NCBI RefSeq assembly: GCF_026262505.1
Contig: NC_067206.1
Location: forward strand, 26,675,896 to 26,739,895
Origin: Trichomonas vaginalis G3
Lineage: Eukaryota > Parabasalia > Trichomonadida > Trichomonadidae
Length of the DNA stretch: 64,000 nucleotides
Direction: 5' to 3'
Part shown: piece by piece, positions 10,301-19,326 of the stretch
How positions within the stretch are numbered: position 1 is the stretch's first letter
How the letters are laid out: each line of letters opens with the position of its first letter
Notes under the pieces: generated by a model
The model's input: only the letters and a program-made list of their open reading frames with translations
Database searches by the model: none
Told to the model about the DNA's origin: nothing
Made by a program: the position numbers and the translations under genes

Positions 10301-11428
10301 GAACAAGATTCTCTTGGCACAATGCAAGGCCAGATTGATCAGATCACATCATCGTTGACTCAAACATCAACAAAAACTATCACTGACTACTTTTCACAAC
10401 TTAAGACAAATAAGTCGAACATTTGCCGAGTCAACGAGATCAAACCAAACCAAAATGAGTGCATTGATAATGTAAAACAAGTCTGGAATAAACAGATTGA
10501 GAACAAAGAACAAATCTTTTCCAGTTCCGGTTTGAAATACAGAACACAAGTTTCACAATCTCTTCCATTATTACGAGAAGCCACAGTTTTAATATATGAT
10601 TGTGTTGTTAAGTATTATGCGGATAAAATCGAATTATTGACTGTTGACAACAAAGACGAATTCAACAATAAAATGAAAGAATTAAGAACACAACGCGATC
10701 AAAACGTCAAAGCATTGAGTCCTAAATTATCCGATTCAAACAACATTTCCGAATTAAAGAAATTGTATAATTCAGAAGAAGAACGACGTAAGAATGAATT
10801 AACCGTTATCCAAAACTACGAGAACTCTATTATCGAAACAGAGAAGAACGTAATGAACATGTTCACATCACATTTACCATTAATCACATCTTCATTGATG
10901 TCATTGTTTGATAAATTCCCATTATTAGAAGATTTGATTCCAGGTCCAGTTGCCAATGAAGAACGCAGGACATTGAAATCATTGATTAAAGACAAAGAAA
11001 GGAAGTCCATGCAATTACCAGATGACCAAGACAGACCATTCCATGTCCGGCAATGGCCAACATTACCTTTAACAATGGAACCATTGTCTTCTATGACCAG
11101 TCAAACAGAAAGTCAAGATCAACAAACGAAAGAGAAGAATTCAGGAAGGAAAACAGTTAAGAAACCAAAGAAATCAGATGCAATCAAGTCTGTTGAATCC
11201 GCAATGATGCCTATTATTACATCTATTGACACATCTATGCATCGCGGCGTTATTGTTGAAAGGAATCGCTCATTTGAGGAATATCAACGTGAAATGAAGT
11301 CACGTGTTACATCATTTGAAACATATATCAATTTCATGAAAGAAGAAACACAGAAATTCTCAGAATTCTGGTTAAAGTCTATCAACAACTTATGTCCACG
11401 CTTCGTCATCCCAAAAGAATCTAAATAA
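7358..11428 (+). CDS. Large coiled-coil protein, possibly CCDC180-like (DUF4455/DUF4456)
   Basis: 1356 residues, almost wholly alpha-helical. Long coiled-coil segments are broken by two low-complexity K/P/G/N-rich linkers (about residues 540-585 and 950-985) and a third near 1245-1280. The N-terminal part (residues about 20-420, with WRTNRF and EQWWDKAEEML) and the C-terminal part ending in NNLCPRFVIPKESK are arranged like proteins with DUF4455 and DUF4456, such as CCDC180, which is associated with cilia and flagella. Trichomonads are flagellated, so a cytoskeletal or axonemal role is plausible, but I assign it on general layout only. The stop is TAAATAAA, a typical trichomonad gene end. The ATG at 7358 is preceded by AGAGAAAGAAA and I see no better start. 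Confidence 0.7.
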   Translation: MSKIEVPHSREGGTYDEYQKSLTDRYLKCISSLEQSAQSLANECKSQISKSIQEYQAYKAGEESKLKDILDSMKTTSVSFEDLKEQVIQIGENVLNHANELKSSSMIAYQKSFDQLQPMIDKIYADLKDQLPILDPQYSDRLPTAIKSLNEMFYKNKTQMEKMFDSFIESAKKSSQDNVDEFLKRSDDWRTNRFETVFNDAKNKLDPLKQLEYGTIFEDFYREQAKFTLCFQKIIQNYTIIMPPDKFTSKDVEQWWDKAEEMLQFHNNFINMFTTKITDHLNANILTNSNLLQDVEQELQQLKGDAEAANAIAELTPLHKHSQKLNSIFIEKLTKFWDGKRTVLRKVFETLHSFILPIVQRYEKYINETKNCFDEVSKNVTTVTNKSNDEITKYETQFSEKEAEISLLANEKDINNTVTVCKGILDQIEKEYRSSYDQIVEIYDQQPEKVKKLFEEGETELLTILKLRKTVNAPEFDSFVKATNSHSRINSARKSSAILRRPKLKDLKLNIFIFGANNGAKFEEIEPITVIPEFDENSDEQNNQGNQKGKGKGKPPIPKPKKPLPKTPNSKNKGKKGAQDNEDYDMPEFNLVTSIPKIDDHLAIEIYTPQNNEISSWVNEFRKSVICSINDQFSDVVYKVQFKLERNKWAKQLNERMRTHAPRLSQLELNTAKTRVLQIESRKMLLEKHFHHSAASFNKTLQVIEPSIEQYKQSMFSKIEELRPLINKISEIHSVQHFVELEQEFKIMENHFLSEYEEEKNKEKELVRSLESSFKQLNDRFIETVLAQDSYSNDERTNAMAYFDKMNNQVSNIYNALNEKINNASTEIEHKYQQLTEEFQQLVPKHTVDVTFIESLNAQQHVAKSKYDTLCFRNRQQEQEIDSLISQLSEALQSEENPQQKILSEFESIERLRIALVKRGKHLMIMKSDISHDPIGYNIDLETQVVSSDHDKEQNDKDKKNKRNQKKPSTSKPKISSKKAPEQDSLGTMQGQIDQITSSLTQTSTKTITDYFSQLKTNKSNICRVNEIKPNQNECIDNVKQVWNKQIENKEQIFSSSGLKYRTQVSQSLPLLREATVLIYDCVVKYYADKIELLTVDNKDEFNNKMKELRTQRDQNVKALSPKLSDSNNISELKKLYNSEEERRKNELTVIQNYENSIIETEKNVMNMFTSHLPLITSSLMSLFDKFPLLEDLIPGPVANEERRTLKSLIKDKERKSMQLPDDQDRPFHVRQWPTLPLTMEPLSSMTSQTESQDQQTKEKNSGRKTVKKPKKSDAIKSVESAMMPIITSIDTSMHRGVIVERNRSFEEYQREMKSRVTSFETYINFMKEETQKFSEFWLKSINNLCPRFVIPKESK

Positions 11429-11931
11429 ATAAAGTTATTTTGTTTTTTATTTTATTAATTATCTCATAAATAATGAATTTTATGTTTTAGAAGTATAAAA
11501 AAAGTAAGATGATAATGTAATAAATCATTGATTAAAGAACAATATTTCAAGTGTTGTTGATATTACAATCAAGAGGTATATTACATATATTCATGAATAT
11601 TTAGATTCGAATGACATTGACTTCCATCTTCCAAGTTTTGTTGATGTTACAATCAAGAACTCTATACAACAACAACTAATAGTTATGTTAAATATAATCA
11701 AATTATGAGATTGTGAAGTGCGAGACTTTTCACCAGACAAAAAATAAATAAATAATCAATATTATCATATTCCATGCTAATTTTTGAGTAGGATTTAATT
11801 ACATTCATTTATCCATATGGAAATGTAATAAATTCTGTCATCATTGAATTTTTTACAGAACACAGAATACGGATATTTTAGAAAGTTTCTATATAAATAA
11901 AAGTAATTTTATTCAAGATAAATAATTAATA
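11429..11931. other. Intergenic between convergent genes
   Basis: No coding signal. There is a short imperfect direct repeat (GTTGATATTACAATCAAGA near 11554 and GTTGATGTTACAATCAAGA near 11641). Confidence 0.5.
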
Positions 11932-12903
11932 TCAAATATTTAATAATCGACGACGTGGGAATCGGTGAGAGAAATATTCAATGTATTTGGTTTTTTTGAT
12001 AATTGCAAATTCTGTTTGGTAATTAGTCAAATTGTTAGTAAATAGTCCTCTTGTATTAGTAGGTACTATACTACTATAAAATGTATTTGAAATCGAATTG
12101 TCAATGTAACAACTATCAACTGTTAATTGATCATTACCATCGTTAAATATCAAACATGAACCTTGAGGAGCAGTGTTGTTAATAAAAGAACAACTTTTTA
12201 CAGTAAGAGAATTACCCCAATGGTAAATAATACTTCCACTTCCTGATGCTGCTATGGTATTATTTATAATATTACATGAATCAATCAAAGAGTTATTCCA
12301 AATACTTATTATTTGACATGCAGCTAAATTATTAACAACAGTTGTATAGTTATATTTTGTTGTGTAATTAACATTAGGACTTTTTAAATAACCAGCAGGT
12401 CCCCAAGATGCTTTGCATGATGAGAAATTTGTTGATGAAACTATGATGTTATCACGTTCTGCTTCAATAGAACAACCAAAACCTTCTTTTCCTACATCGA
12501 AAAGGGAACTTTCAATAAAAAAGTTTAAGTTATCTTTGTCAACATATGTATATGAAAAATGTGCTCCAGATTGACTTTGACTTTGGCATTTTGTACAACA
12601 GAACTTTCGTTGAACAATAGAACTATTACTACCAATTTGGTAGTAAATGCAACTTCCGCTCTCTGTTGAAGTGCAGTTACTAAAAGAACACCGATTATGT
12701 AGAAACAAAGTGTTTTCAATTGGGTTAAAATTTACAACTCGGTCTTTATCATTAAAAAAATTGCACTCATCTAAGTAATATTGACCTTTATCTGCTGGTA
12801 GATTACAGTTTTGACAATGCTTAGTTTCTACTTCTGTAAATTGACTTTTGAAGTAACTATTCCAAATATTGTCATCCGCTAAAGATAGAATTATGGTGAA
12901 CAT
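11932..12903 (-). CDS. Beta-helix-type surface protein, paralogue B
   Basis: 323 residues, colinear with the protein at 1951-2943 from MFTIILSL to EFAIIKK. Most differences are substitutions, plus one extra SQ in the CQSQSQSGAHFSY segment. The beta-helix-like phrases (DSCNIINNT, VKSCSFINN, VDSCYIDNS) are preserved. The C-terminus after EFAIIKK (TKYIEYFSHRFPRRRLLNI) differs entirely from paralogue A, so one or both ends are rearranged. About 65 bp upstream of the ATG is also nearly identical to paralogue A. No membrane anchor is visible. Function is inferred only from family type. Confidence 0.55.
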   Translation of the reverse strand: MFTIILSLADDNIWNSYFKSQFTEVETKHCQNCNLPADKGQYYLDECNFFNDKDRVVNFNPIENTLFLHNRCSFSNCTSTESGSCIYYQIGSNSSIVQRKFCCTKCQSQSQSGAHFSYTYVDKDNLNFFIESSLFDVGKEGFGCSIEAERDNIIVSSTNFSSCKASWGPAGYLKSPNVNYTTKYNYTTVVNNLAACQIISIWNNSLIDSCNIINNTIAASGSGSIIYHWGNSLTVKSCSFINNTAPQGSCLIFNDGNDQLTVDSCYIDNSISNTFYSSIVPTNTRGLFTNNLTNYQTEFAIIKKTKYIEYFSHRFPRRRLLNI

Positions 12904-12966
12904 TTTATTAATTTGTCAAAAAATGCCATCCTATCGTTTTTTTAGAATTTGAAAAAAAATGCACTC

Positions 12967-15900
12967 AACTTATTTTTGTCAAAACTAGAGCAAAAATGCC
13001 CTAATGCATATGTCCTCCATGTTCTTTCTTGCTGGTGGCGTTAGCGATTATCAGAACAATCTTCTGTTTGCCTGAGAAGAAACGAATTCACCAATTTGTT
13101 GAATAAAGTCGAGAATTACATTTTTTGATATAACTTGAACAAAATCTAGCATTTTACTAGTTCACATATGGTTTTTGATCTTTGATCTTTTGAATGTCAG
13201 AAATCAAATTTTGCCTGAATATTTATGGTCATATTCTGACACAATGGAATTCGGTCGTGGTATTTTGCCAACAACAAGCAATCGAAAGTATCTATGAATC
13301 GTTTCTATTGAAAGAAATAATTATATACCATAATTAATTTTTCTCAACTGGTCAGAGAACGAGAAAAATGCTTAGATCTGAAGAGGATCGATATCATGTG
13401 GTGTTGTCAAGCAGTTCGAAATATCCAAAAACAAAATATTAAATGAATAGATTTTGAGATGCTTATATATATATAGTCGGGAGAAAAAGGTATAAACGGG
13501 GCAAAAAGGTGTAAACCTTGATATTTAGAAGCCAATATTAATATAAATAGTATCCTTACATTGAGTATATTTGGGCAGTGCATTCAAAACAAAAACCTAA
13601 AAATATGTAAATTTAGATATTTTAATTTTTTAAAAAAACTTAATAAGACTCAAAAAATCATTGCTAGTAAATTAAAATAGTATATAAGCAATATCTTTAT
13701 TCATTTTTGCCAATGAAACTTACAATTCTTTGAATAATTTGCAAGAATTTTATTCTTGTTGGCTTTCATTAAGGCCATGTGTAAAAATATTGTGATTTTT
13801 ACTGGATCCTTTGGACTGTAATCTGTCTAAATTGACTTCAGCGGGCATAAACCAAATAAATTTCATTATTGGCGTTTTTCTTCGATAAATATTAAGGAGA
13901 ATGATCTAAATCATATGTGGAACCGTAACATTAAGTGATCATGTGTTGATCCATCAAGGAAATCAGTAGTTGGAGTTGGATAATCCATAATGAAAAATTA
14001 TAAACGTTCATTTTTTATTAAGTTTTATTTCTTTCATATTTCGATTATTTTAAGGATGTCAATTCGGAAAATTGTTTTCATTTTAGGAGAATATAATTTT
14101 CCTTTTCGAAAATTTAAAAAGTGAGACGCGCAGGATTCGAACTTTTTTAAAAGTTGATTTAAATATATTCTAGTGTGTATTCTAAGGATAATATCATATT
14201 TAAAATAAGAATATACTAGTTTAGGTGGTATAATTTTTTCGATAAATTTGAGAGCATGTACGTTTAGGGCATCAAAAGTGTCAATTCGCTCAGCGAAAGC
14301 CGAGCTAGCTTCGTTCTCGAAAGAATAGGGAAGGAGTGAAAGAGAGTGATACAGATGTTGACACATTCATATCATTTCAACAAATTTTGATCAAATTGAA
14401 ATGCAATGAAATTCAATTCACTTCATATCCTTCAGTCAGTACATTGACATCCTTCTACATCACAATGATAACTCGTGCATCAATAGTTCTACAACTAACT
14501 CAGAAAAAAACAAGATTTTTCCTTCCAGCTTACAGCTTTTAAAAAGTTTCGATGATAAAAATCACTCTACTCTTGTTTATCGATATGTTGTGATAGTAGG
14601 TAAACGTATTCTTATCGATATTAATAAAAATATTTTTACGAAAATCTGAACCAATTACAGAGTTATTCATAAAGTTTATGATAACTGTAATTACTTCATC
14701 TTTGTTTAATATTTGAATAAACAATTTAATTTAATTTGCATAATTTTTTTTAGTTGAAAGACAGGAAACTTAGTTGAGTTTGTATTATTTTTATCGTTCA
14801 ATTCATTGTATCAGTGAGTGATCCAGATATTTAAGATATTTACAAAAAATTTATTAATTTGATTAACAAATTTTAATCAAAATAGCAAAAATCTATTTGA
14901 TAGCTGTAAGCAAACAATAATTTTTATTTCAAGCAAAATCAATTATTTTCATCTAAACGTATAAAATTGTCAATTTTATGAGAATAAATTTAAAATCTCA
15001 TGAAATATAAAGGAGAGTAATATTTTTCAATTTTCTTTTTTTCTTTGTCTCAAATATTTTCTGTTGGGAATTTTCTTGTTATCAAAAAATAATTTTAATA
15101 TTTGTTTATTTCATTACATACAATAAAATTTTAAAAACTCTATTTGTTCACAAGAAAATTTTTTCCCTTCATATGAAGAAACATTTTGTTCTCCATTTGA
15201 TGCTGAGTCTAAATCTCGACTTTTGAATTTTCTTCTTTCCAAATTTCTTTTTTCCAAATTAGAAGTTTAATTCAAATTTTCAATAGTTTATATATTTTCT
15301 CAAACCGTCTTAGATTTTCTCACTTTTTAGGGATTTTCTCTCAAAATATACAAAAATAGTAATATCAATACATGTGTCTAATATACTTTAAAACCATCGT
15401 GATAAAATTCAAAAACGAAGAGTTCTTCTCTCCAAATTTTTTTCAAAATCAAAAAAATGAGATAAAAAAGCATGTTTGGAAAATTCATTTTTACCATTTT
15501 AGGAATTTTCTTCCAAATTGACATCCTTAGTTTATAATATCAGTTTGTTATAAGTAATAGGTATTGATTTTTCAATTTATAAACTAATATAATTTTGTGG
15601 CCTTTTTTACATTTTTTGTTATATTGAGAGGCTCTAAATATAAAATCGATTAAATATAATAGTGGAAATTATTATTTGTCGTAGATACTTTTTTAAATAC
15701 TGAAATTGCATTCATGCATTTATCAAAGTTATTTTTCTCAAACGACTAAAAATTAAAGAGAAATATTATAATTTTAATGCTTCTTGTCGCTAGGATTGTT
15801 AGATAAGGCCATGAACCAGATATGGTTTTGCAAATAACGGAATTTGAAAAAGAAAACATTTATAAAAATCAATTATATTATGTCAGATGTATTGCTTATG

Positions 15901-16324
15901 ATATTGAAGTAGCATATCATAGTTCATAAGAGCAATTATGTCATATTCATGTAATGAAAAATGGTAATGTTATTCAAATTTAAGATATTTTAATAGTGAT
16001 TCAACATTATACTGAAAGCGTGAAATATGTGCCATAAATTGATAAAATCTAATTTGAAATATTAAGTGCATTCCAGAACAAAGCTTCACCATTCCATGAA
16101 CTTAAAAAGACCAATTAGTACAAATGTTAAATATATTTATTACTTCATATCATAATGAAATTATAAAATCAGAATAATTAGCAAAATTTTTGGTAATTCT
16201 ATTACAATTCATCTTTTATACTATTTATATTAATAATCCATATAAGTTTGATCAAAAAAACGAAAAATAAATTTAATCATATATTTTTATTTGTTTCATT
16301 AAAATAAACACTTTATACTTTTTG
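12967..16324. other. Long gene-poor stretch with decayed coding traces
   Basis: There is no convincing gene in about 3.3 kb. An ORF at 14034-14366 on the minus strand (110 codons) has no recognisable motif. Around 15845-16120 on the plus strand short open pieces (FEKENIYKNQLYYVRCIAYDI, then HVMKNGNVIQI and SAFQNKASPFHELKK) suggest an old, heavily broken gene of unknown family. A tRNA B-box-like string (GTTCGAATCCTGC, minus strand, near 14130) stands without a cloverleaf. The rest is AT-rich. Confidence 0.4.
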
Positions 16325-16388
16325 TTACAACACAAACTCTTCTTGTGTGAATTCATTACCGTTCTCAACATCAAGAGTGAAAACTTTG
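16325..16388 (-). pseudogene. 3' end of an unknown gene cut off by the dispersed repeat
   Basis: Reading from the repeat boundary on the minus strand gives KVFTLDVENGNEFTQEEFVL and then TAA. The non-low-complexity peptide ending directly at a stop looks like a genuine C-terminus whose upstream part has been replaced by the repeat at 16389-16740. The family is unknown. Confidence 0.35.
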
Positions 16389-16740
16389 GGGCGGCGACAA
16401 ATTTGCCCAGCCAGTAAAGTATTCAATTGTTTTTTTTTGCATTTTTTTTAAAGCTTCTTAACTTAAATCATGGAATGTCTCAAAGACAAAAGTAGCATAC
16501 AGCATGTAAAGCTAAAGAAAGATAATCATAATTAATACCTTAATTTTTAATATTACGCATTTTTAGGTGCAAAATTTAAAAACATTCTAATACAATAGAG
16601 CAGTTTCCAAAAGTAGCATACAGCATGCAAAGCTAAAGAAAGATAATCATAATTAATACCTTTAAAGTTTAAAATCTTGATTTTTTTTAAAATCAAATAT
16701 TTATAACTTTAATACATACAGCTTCAACCTTATACTTGTT
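16389..16740 (-). repeat. Dispersed repeat, copy 2
   Basis: Reverse complement of 1069-1450 apart from a few substitutions, the poly-A/T length and the extra 40-bp piece in copy 1. Its GC-rich end GGGGCGGCGAC (16389) abuts a gene tail here and a Rab 5' fragment in copy 1. Both copies are therefore joined to gene pieces at the same end. Confidence 0.7.
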
Positions 16741-16897
16741 ATAGATAATGAACATATTTTTATAGATATTTTATATGTAGCCAATCATGTATTTTTATGT
16801 GCTTAATTGTATTTCGTAGTTCTTTATTTTTTGATTGAAATTTTTAGATAAATTCTTGGAAAACAAATAAAAGTGACAAAGATTTTGACCCAAAAAT

Positions 16898-17935
16898 ATG
16901 GGGATTTTTTCTTCATCGCCAAAATATAAAAAGTTAGATGTTCCTCGATCAAAATATGTTTTTGATTTAGACGAGGAAATAATAATTCTTCTTTATCGTT
17001 ATATTGGTACTCAATATCATGGTTTGCAGCAAAATATAGATACACATACAGTTGAGAAAGAATTATTCCAAGCCCTCATAAGTGCAGGATTTTTGTCTGA
17101 CCAAGCTAATTGTAACCTTAACAGAATTAAGTGGAGCGAAGCATCCAGAACCGATGCAGGTGTTCATGCATGTGCGCAAGTATTATCTTTTAAAGCATCA
17201 GGTCTCAAAGGCATTTGTATTGCTGATATTCCTGATTTAATCAACAAACAACTTCCAAGAACCAGTGACATCGAAATTATTACGTGTATTACCCTTCGAA
17301 GACAATTTTACGCTCAAAAATTTGCTGAATCAAGAAATTATAACTTTTTATTACCTACAAATGCTTTTTCATCCAATTCAATAGAACATTTAAATTATTT
17401 AAGAACTTCTATCCTCCCACTATTCATTGGTTGGCTAAATTATCACAATTTTACATCGAACAAATCAGCTTCTAACCCTTCATCTATGAGAAAAATTGAT
17501 GTTTTTACTTTTACCGATCCATTTGAAGTAGAAGGAGTTGAATTTGTATTATTTACAATCCATGGTGAGAGTTTTATGCTTAATCAAATCCGAAAAATGA
17601 TTGCAACAGTAATTTCTGCATCGCATAATTATATTGGAGCTGAAGAAGTAAAAAGGTGCCTTTCTGAAGAAGGTTGGAGTATTAAAATGTGTCCTGGTGA
17701 TGGTTTAATGCTTGATCATGTAGATTACATAAAATGCAACAAACCATCAAAGAAAAACCCTATAACTTTCGAGAATGATCTGCAATTTACTGAATTCCAA
17801 CCTGAAATTCAAAGATGGAAGAAAGAAGTTCTGTTTCCCCATATTGCAGAAATAATTAAAAAGAAAGATTTATATCATAAATGGGTTATTGAGTATTTGC
17901 CAAAGTATCCATGGAAACCAATTGCAGAACAATAA
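16898..17935 (+). CDS. tRNA pseudouridine synthase, TruA/PUS1 family
   Basis: 345 residues. The enzyme converts uridine to pseudouridine in tRNA (and in some members other RNAs). Visible signatures are the N-terminal YRYIGTQYHGLQ strand and the catalytic motif SRTDAGVHACAQV, whose aspartate (near residue 86) is the family nucleophile. FYAQKFAESRNYNFLL follows, and then the C-terminal half GESFMLNQIRKMIATVI, which matches the RNA-binding core of eukaryotic PUS1/PUS3-like enzymes. Length suits a minimal eukaryotic member without extra domains. The ATG at 16898 is the first in frame; it is followed by MGIFSSS, which could be N-myristoylated but may be chance. The stop is TAAATC, compatible with the trichomonad poly(A) signal. 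Confidence 0.9.
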   Translation: MGIFSSSPKYKKLDVPRSKYVFDLDEEIIILLYRYIGTQYHGLQQNIDTHTVEKELFQALISAGFLSDQANCNLNRIKWSEASRTDAGVHACAQVLSFKASGLKGICIADIPDLINKQLPRTSDIEIITCITLRRQFYAQKFAESRNYNFLLPTNAFSSNSIEHLNYLRTSILPLFIGWLNYHNFTSNKSASNPSSMRKIDVFTFTDPFEVEGVEFVLFTIHGESFMLNQIRKMIATVISASHNYIGAEEVKRCLSEEGWSIKMCPGDGLMLDHVDYIKCNKPSKKNPITFENDLQFTEFQPEIQRWKKEVLFPHIAEIIKKKDLYHKWVIEYLPKYPWKPIAEQ

Positions 17936-18363
17936 ATCATAATAATAAACGCATAATATTAGTTAGAGATTTAATTCAATTAAAAACTACTTGTTTGTTG
18001 ATATTTTACATCAAAAAGTGTTCAGAATAACTTTAATCTAATTAAATAGTCTCTGAACGCGAAATCAAATTTAGATATTTTGATGATTATTTCAGTATTA
18101 GATTCATTGTATTAAAATTCTTTTAAAATTAAGAAAGTTGTGATTTCAATTGATATTTGATGTAAATTTTAAAATTTAATTCTCAAAAAAACTACAAGTG
18201 CATTACTATTCTCATTTTAATTGATTGCTAAGTAAATATAAGATGAAACACTGAATTCAATTATGGATATAAAAATCGATATGAAAAAATAAGAAATTTT
18301 GGCTTTTAACCTAAAAATATTTGAGTGTCAGTATTTTAATCATCGTTGATATGATTTTCGTGA
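17936..18363. other. Intergenic, nothing recognised
   Basis: AT-rich spacer between convergent genes. No repeat, RNA or coding signal was seen. Confidence 0.5.
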
Positions 18364-18990
18364 TCAAGGAGATATGGTTGAATGAATTTCATGAGAAGAT
18401 GGATAATAAAAGTGTGATGAAGCTGTTGAAATAGTTACACCATTTTTATCAACTTGTTTTTGGGTTGGTCTTGGTCTCCTATACCAAAATGGACGAAGTA
18501 CGCAGCCGCCTTCCATAATGTTTTTTTCTTCCTCATACTCATAGTCATTACTGTCGTATGTGAAGCCAATTTTGCCAAGGCCATATGGCAAACGGTAATA
18601 GATGCCATCATGAAGGTTTTCATTGTATTCATAGTTGAAATCGTAATCATAGTAGTTCATGTCGTAGGCGAAGCCAGCTTTAGCTAAATCGTATGGTGAA
18701 CGGTAAAAGATACCGCCGTAGAAGTTTTCTTCGTCATCATTTCTGTAATCGTAGACATAGTAGTTCTTGTCGTATGAGAAGCCGGCTTTATCTAAGTCAT
18801 ATGGTAAGTAGTAATAGATACCGTTGTATGAGTTCTCATCATCATCATAATTGTATTCATATTCATTATATTCTTGATAACTGCTGTAAAATGGAACTGA
18901 TGCCTTATTCTATATTGCTTTCTCGTTATAATCATCCAGATCCCAATAGGGTGGGAATACTCTTTTATAGAATGGTAAAAACAAAAACAT
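18364..18990 (-). pseudogene. Tyrosine/aspartate-rich repeat protein with one in-frame stop
   Basis: From the ATG at 18990 one frame runs to the stop at 18364 with a single TAG at 18910-18912. After that stop, three imperfect repeats of about 35-40 residues follow. Each is built on GIYYYLPYDLDKAGFSYD, GIFYRSPYDLAKAGFAYD and GIYYRLPYGLGKIGFTYD, separated by Y/D/E/N-rich spacers. The tail is R/P/S/H-rich. The repeats conserve protein rather than DNA sequence, so the frame was selected as protein. The longest stop-free ATG frame (18364-18660) covers only the last repeat. I know no family for it. The single stop may be a recent mutation, a sequence error or read-through. Confidence 0.5.
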
Positions 18991-19326
18991 TATCAGATTT
19001 GATAAAAATTCAAAATTTTCAACAATTTTTTCGATAATGTTAGTACAACAAGATTTTATTTATTTAATATGCAATCTGACAAAATAATTGTCAAGCTGAC
19101 ACTATTATCGTTATTTATCAGAAATAATTCTTTCTATGTCAGACACAAAATTATTCCTATCTGAGAGCAAAATAACTCATTTGTAGCTTTAGTTTTTCTA
19201 TTTAACGTTCGAATATGAAAAAAAATACAAATGAAAAACATTAAATGAAATACAATTGCATATTTAAGGGATATGTTTGATAGAAATAATAATAAAGATG
19301 ATAAAAACAAACAAATAAAAATTTTA
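18991..19326. other. Intergenic, nothing recognised
   Basis: AT-rich. It contains an out-of-frame shadow on the minus strand (19134-19394) overlapping the end of the next gene. I see no separate feature. Confidence 0.45.

Noticed and set aside
13440-13560. AAAAAGGTATAAAC / AAAAAGGTGTAAAC doublet as a regulatory repeat
   Set aside because: Only two imperfect copies in an area without genes. Not enough to support a function.
14100-14170. A tRNA-like 3' end (GTTCGAATCCTGC) on the minus strand
   Set aside because: No matching T-stem, D-arm or acceptor stem in the preceding sequence. At best a chance or very old fragment.
14034-14366. 110-codon minus-strand ORF (MCQHLYHSLSLLPYSFENEA)
   Set aside because: No motif, AT-driven composition and a neighbourhood without genes. 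I could not separate it from a chance frame.
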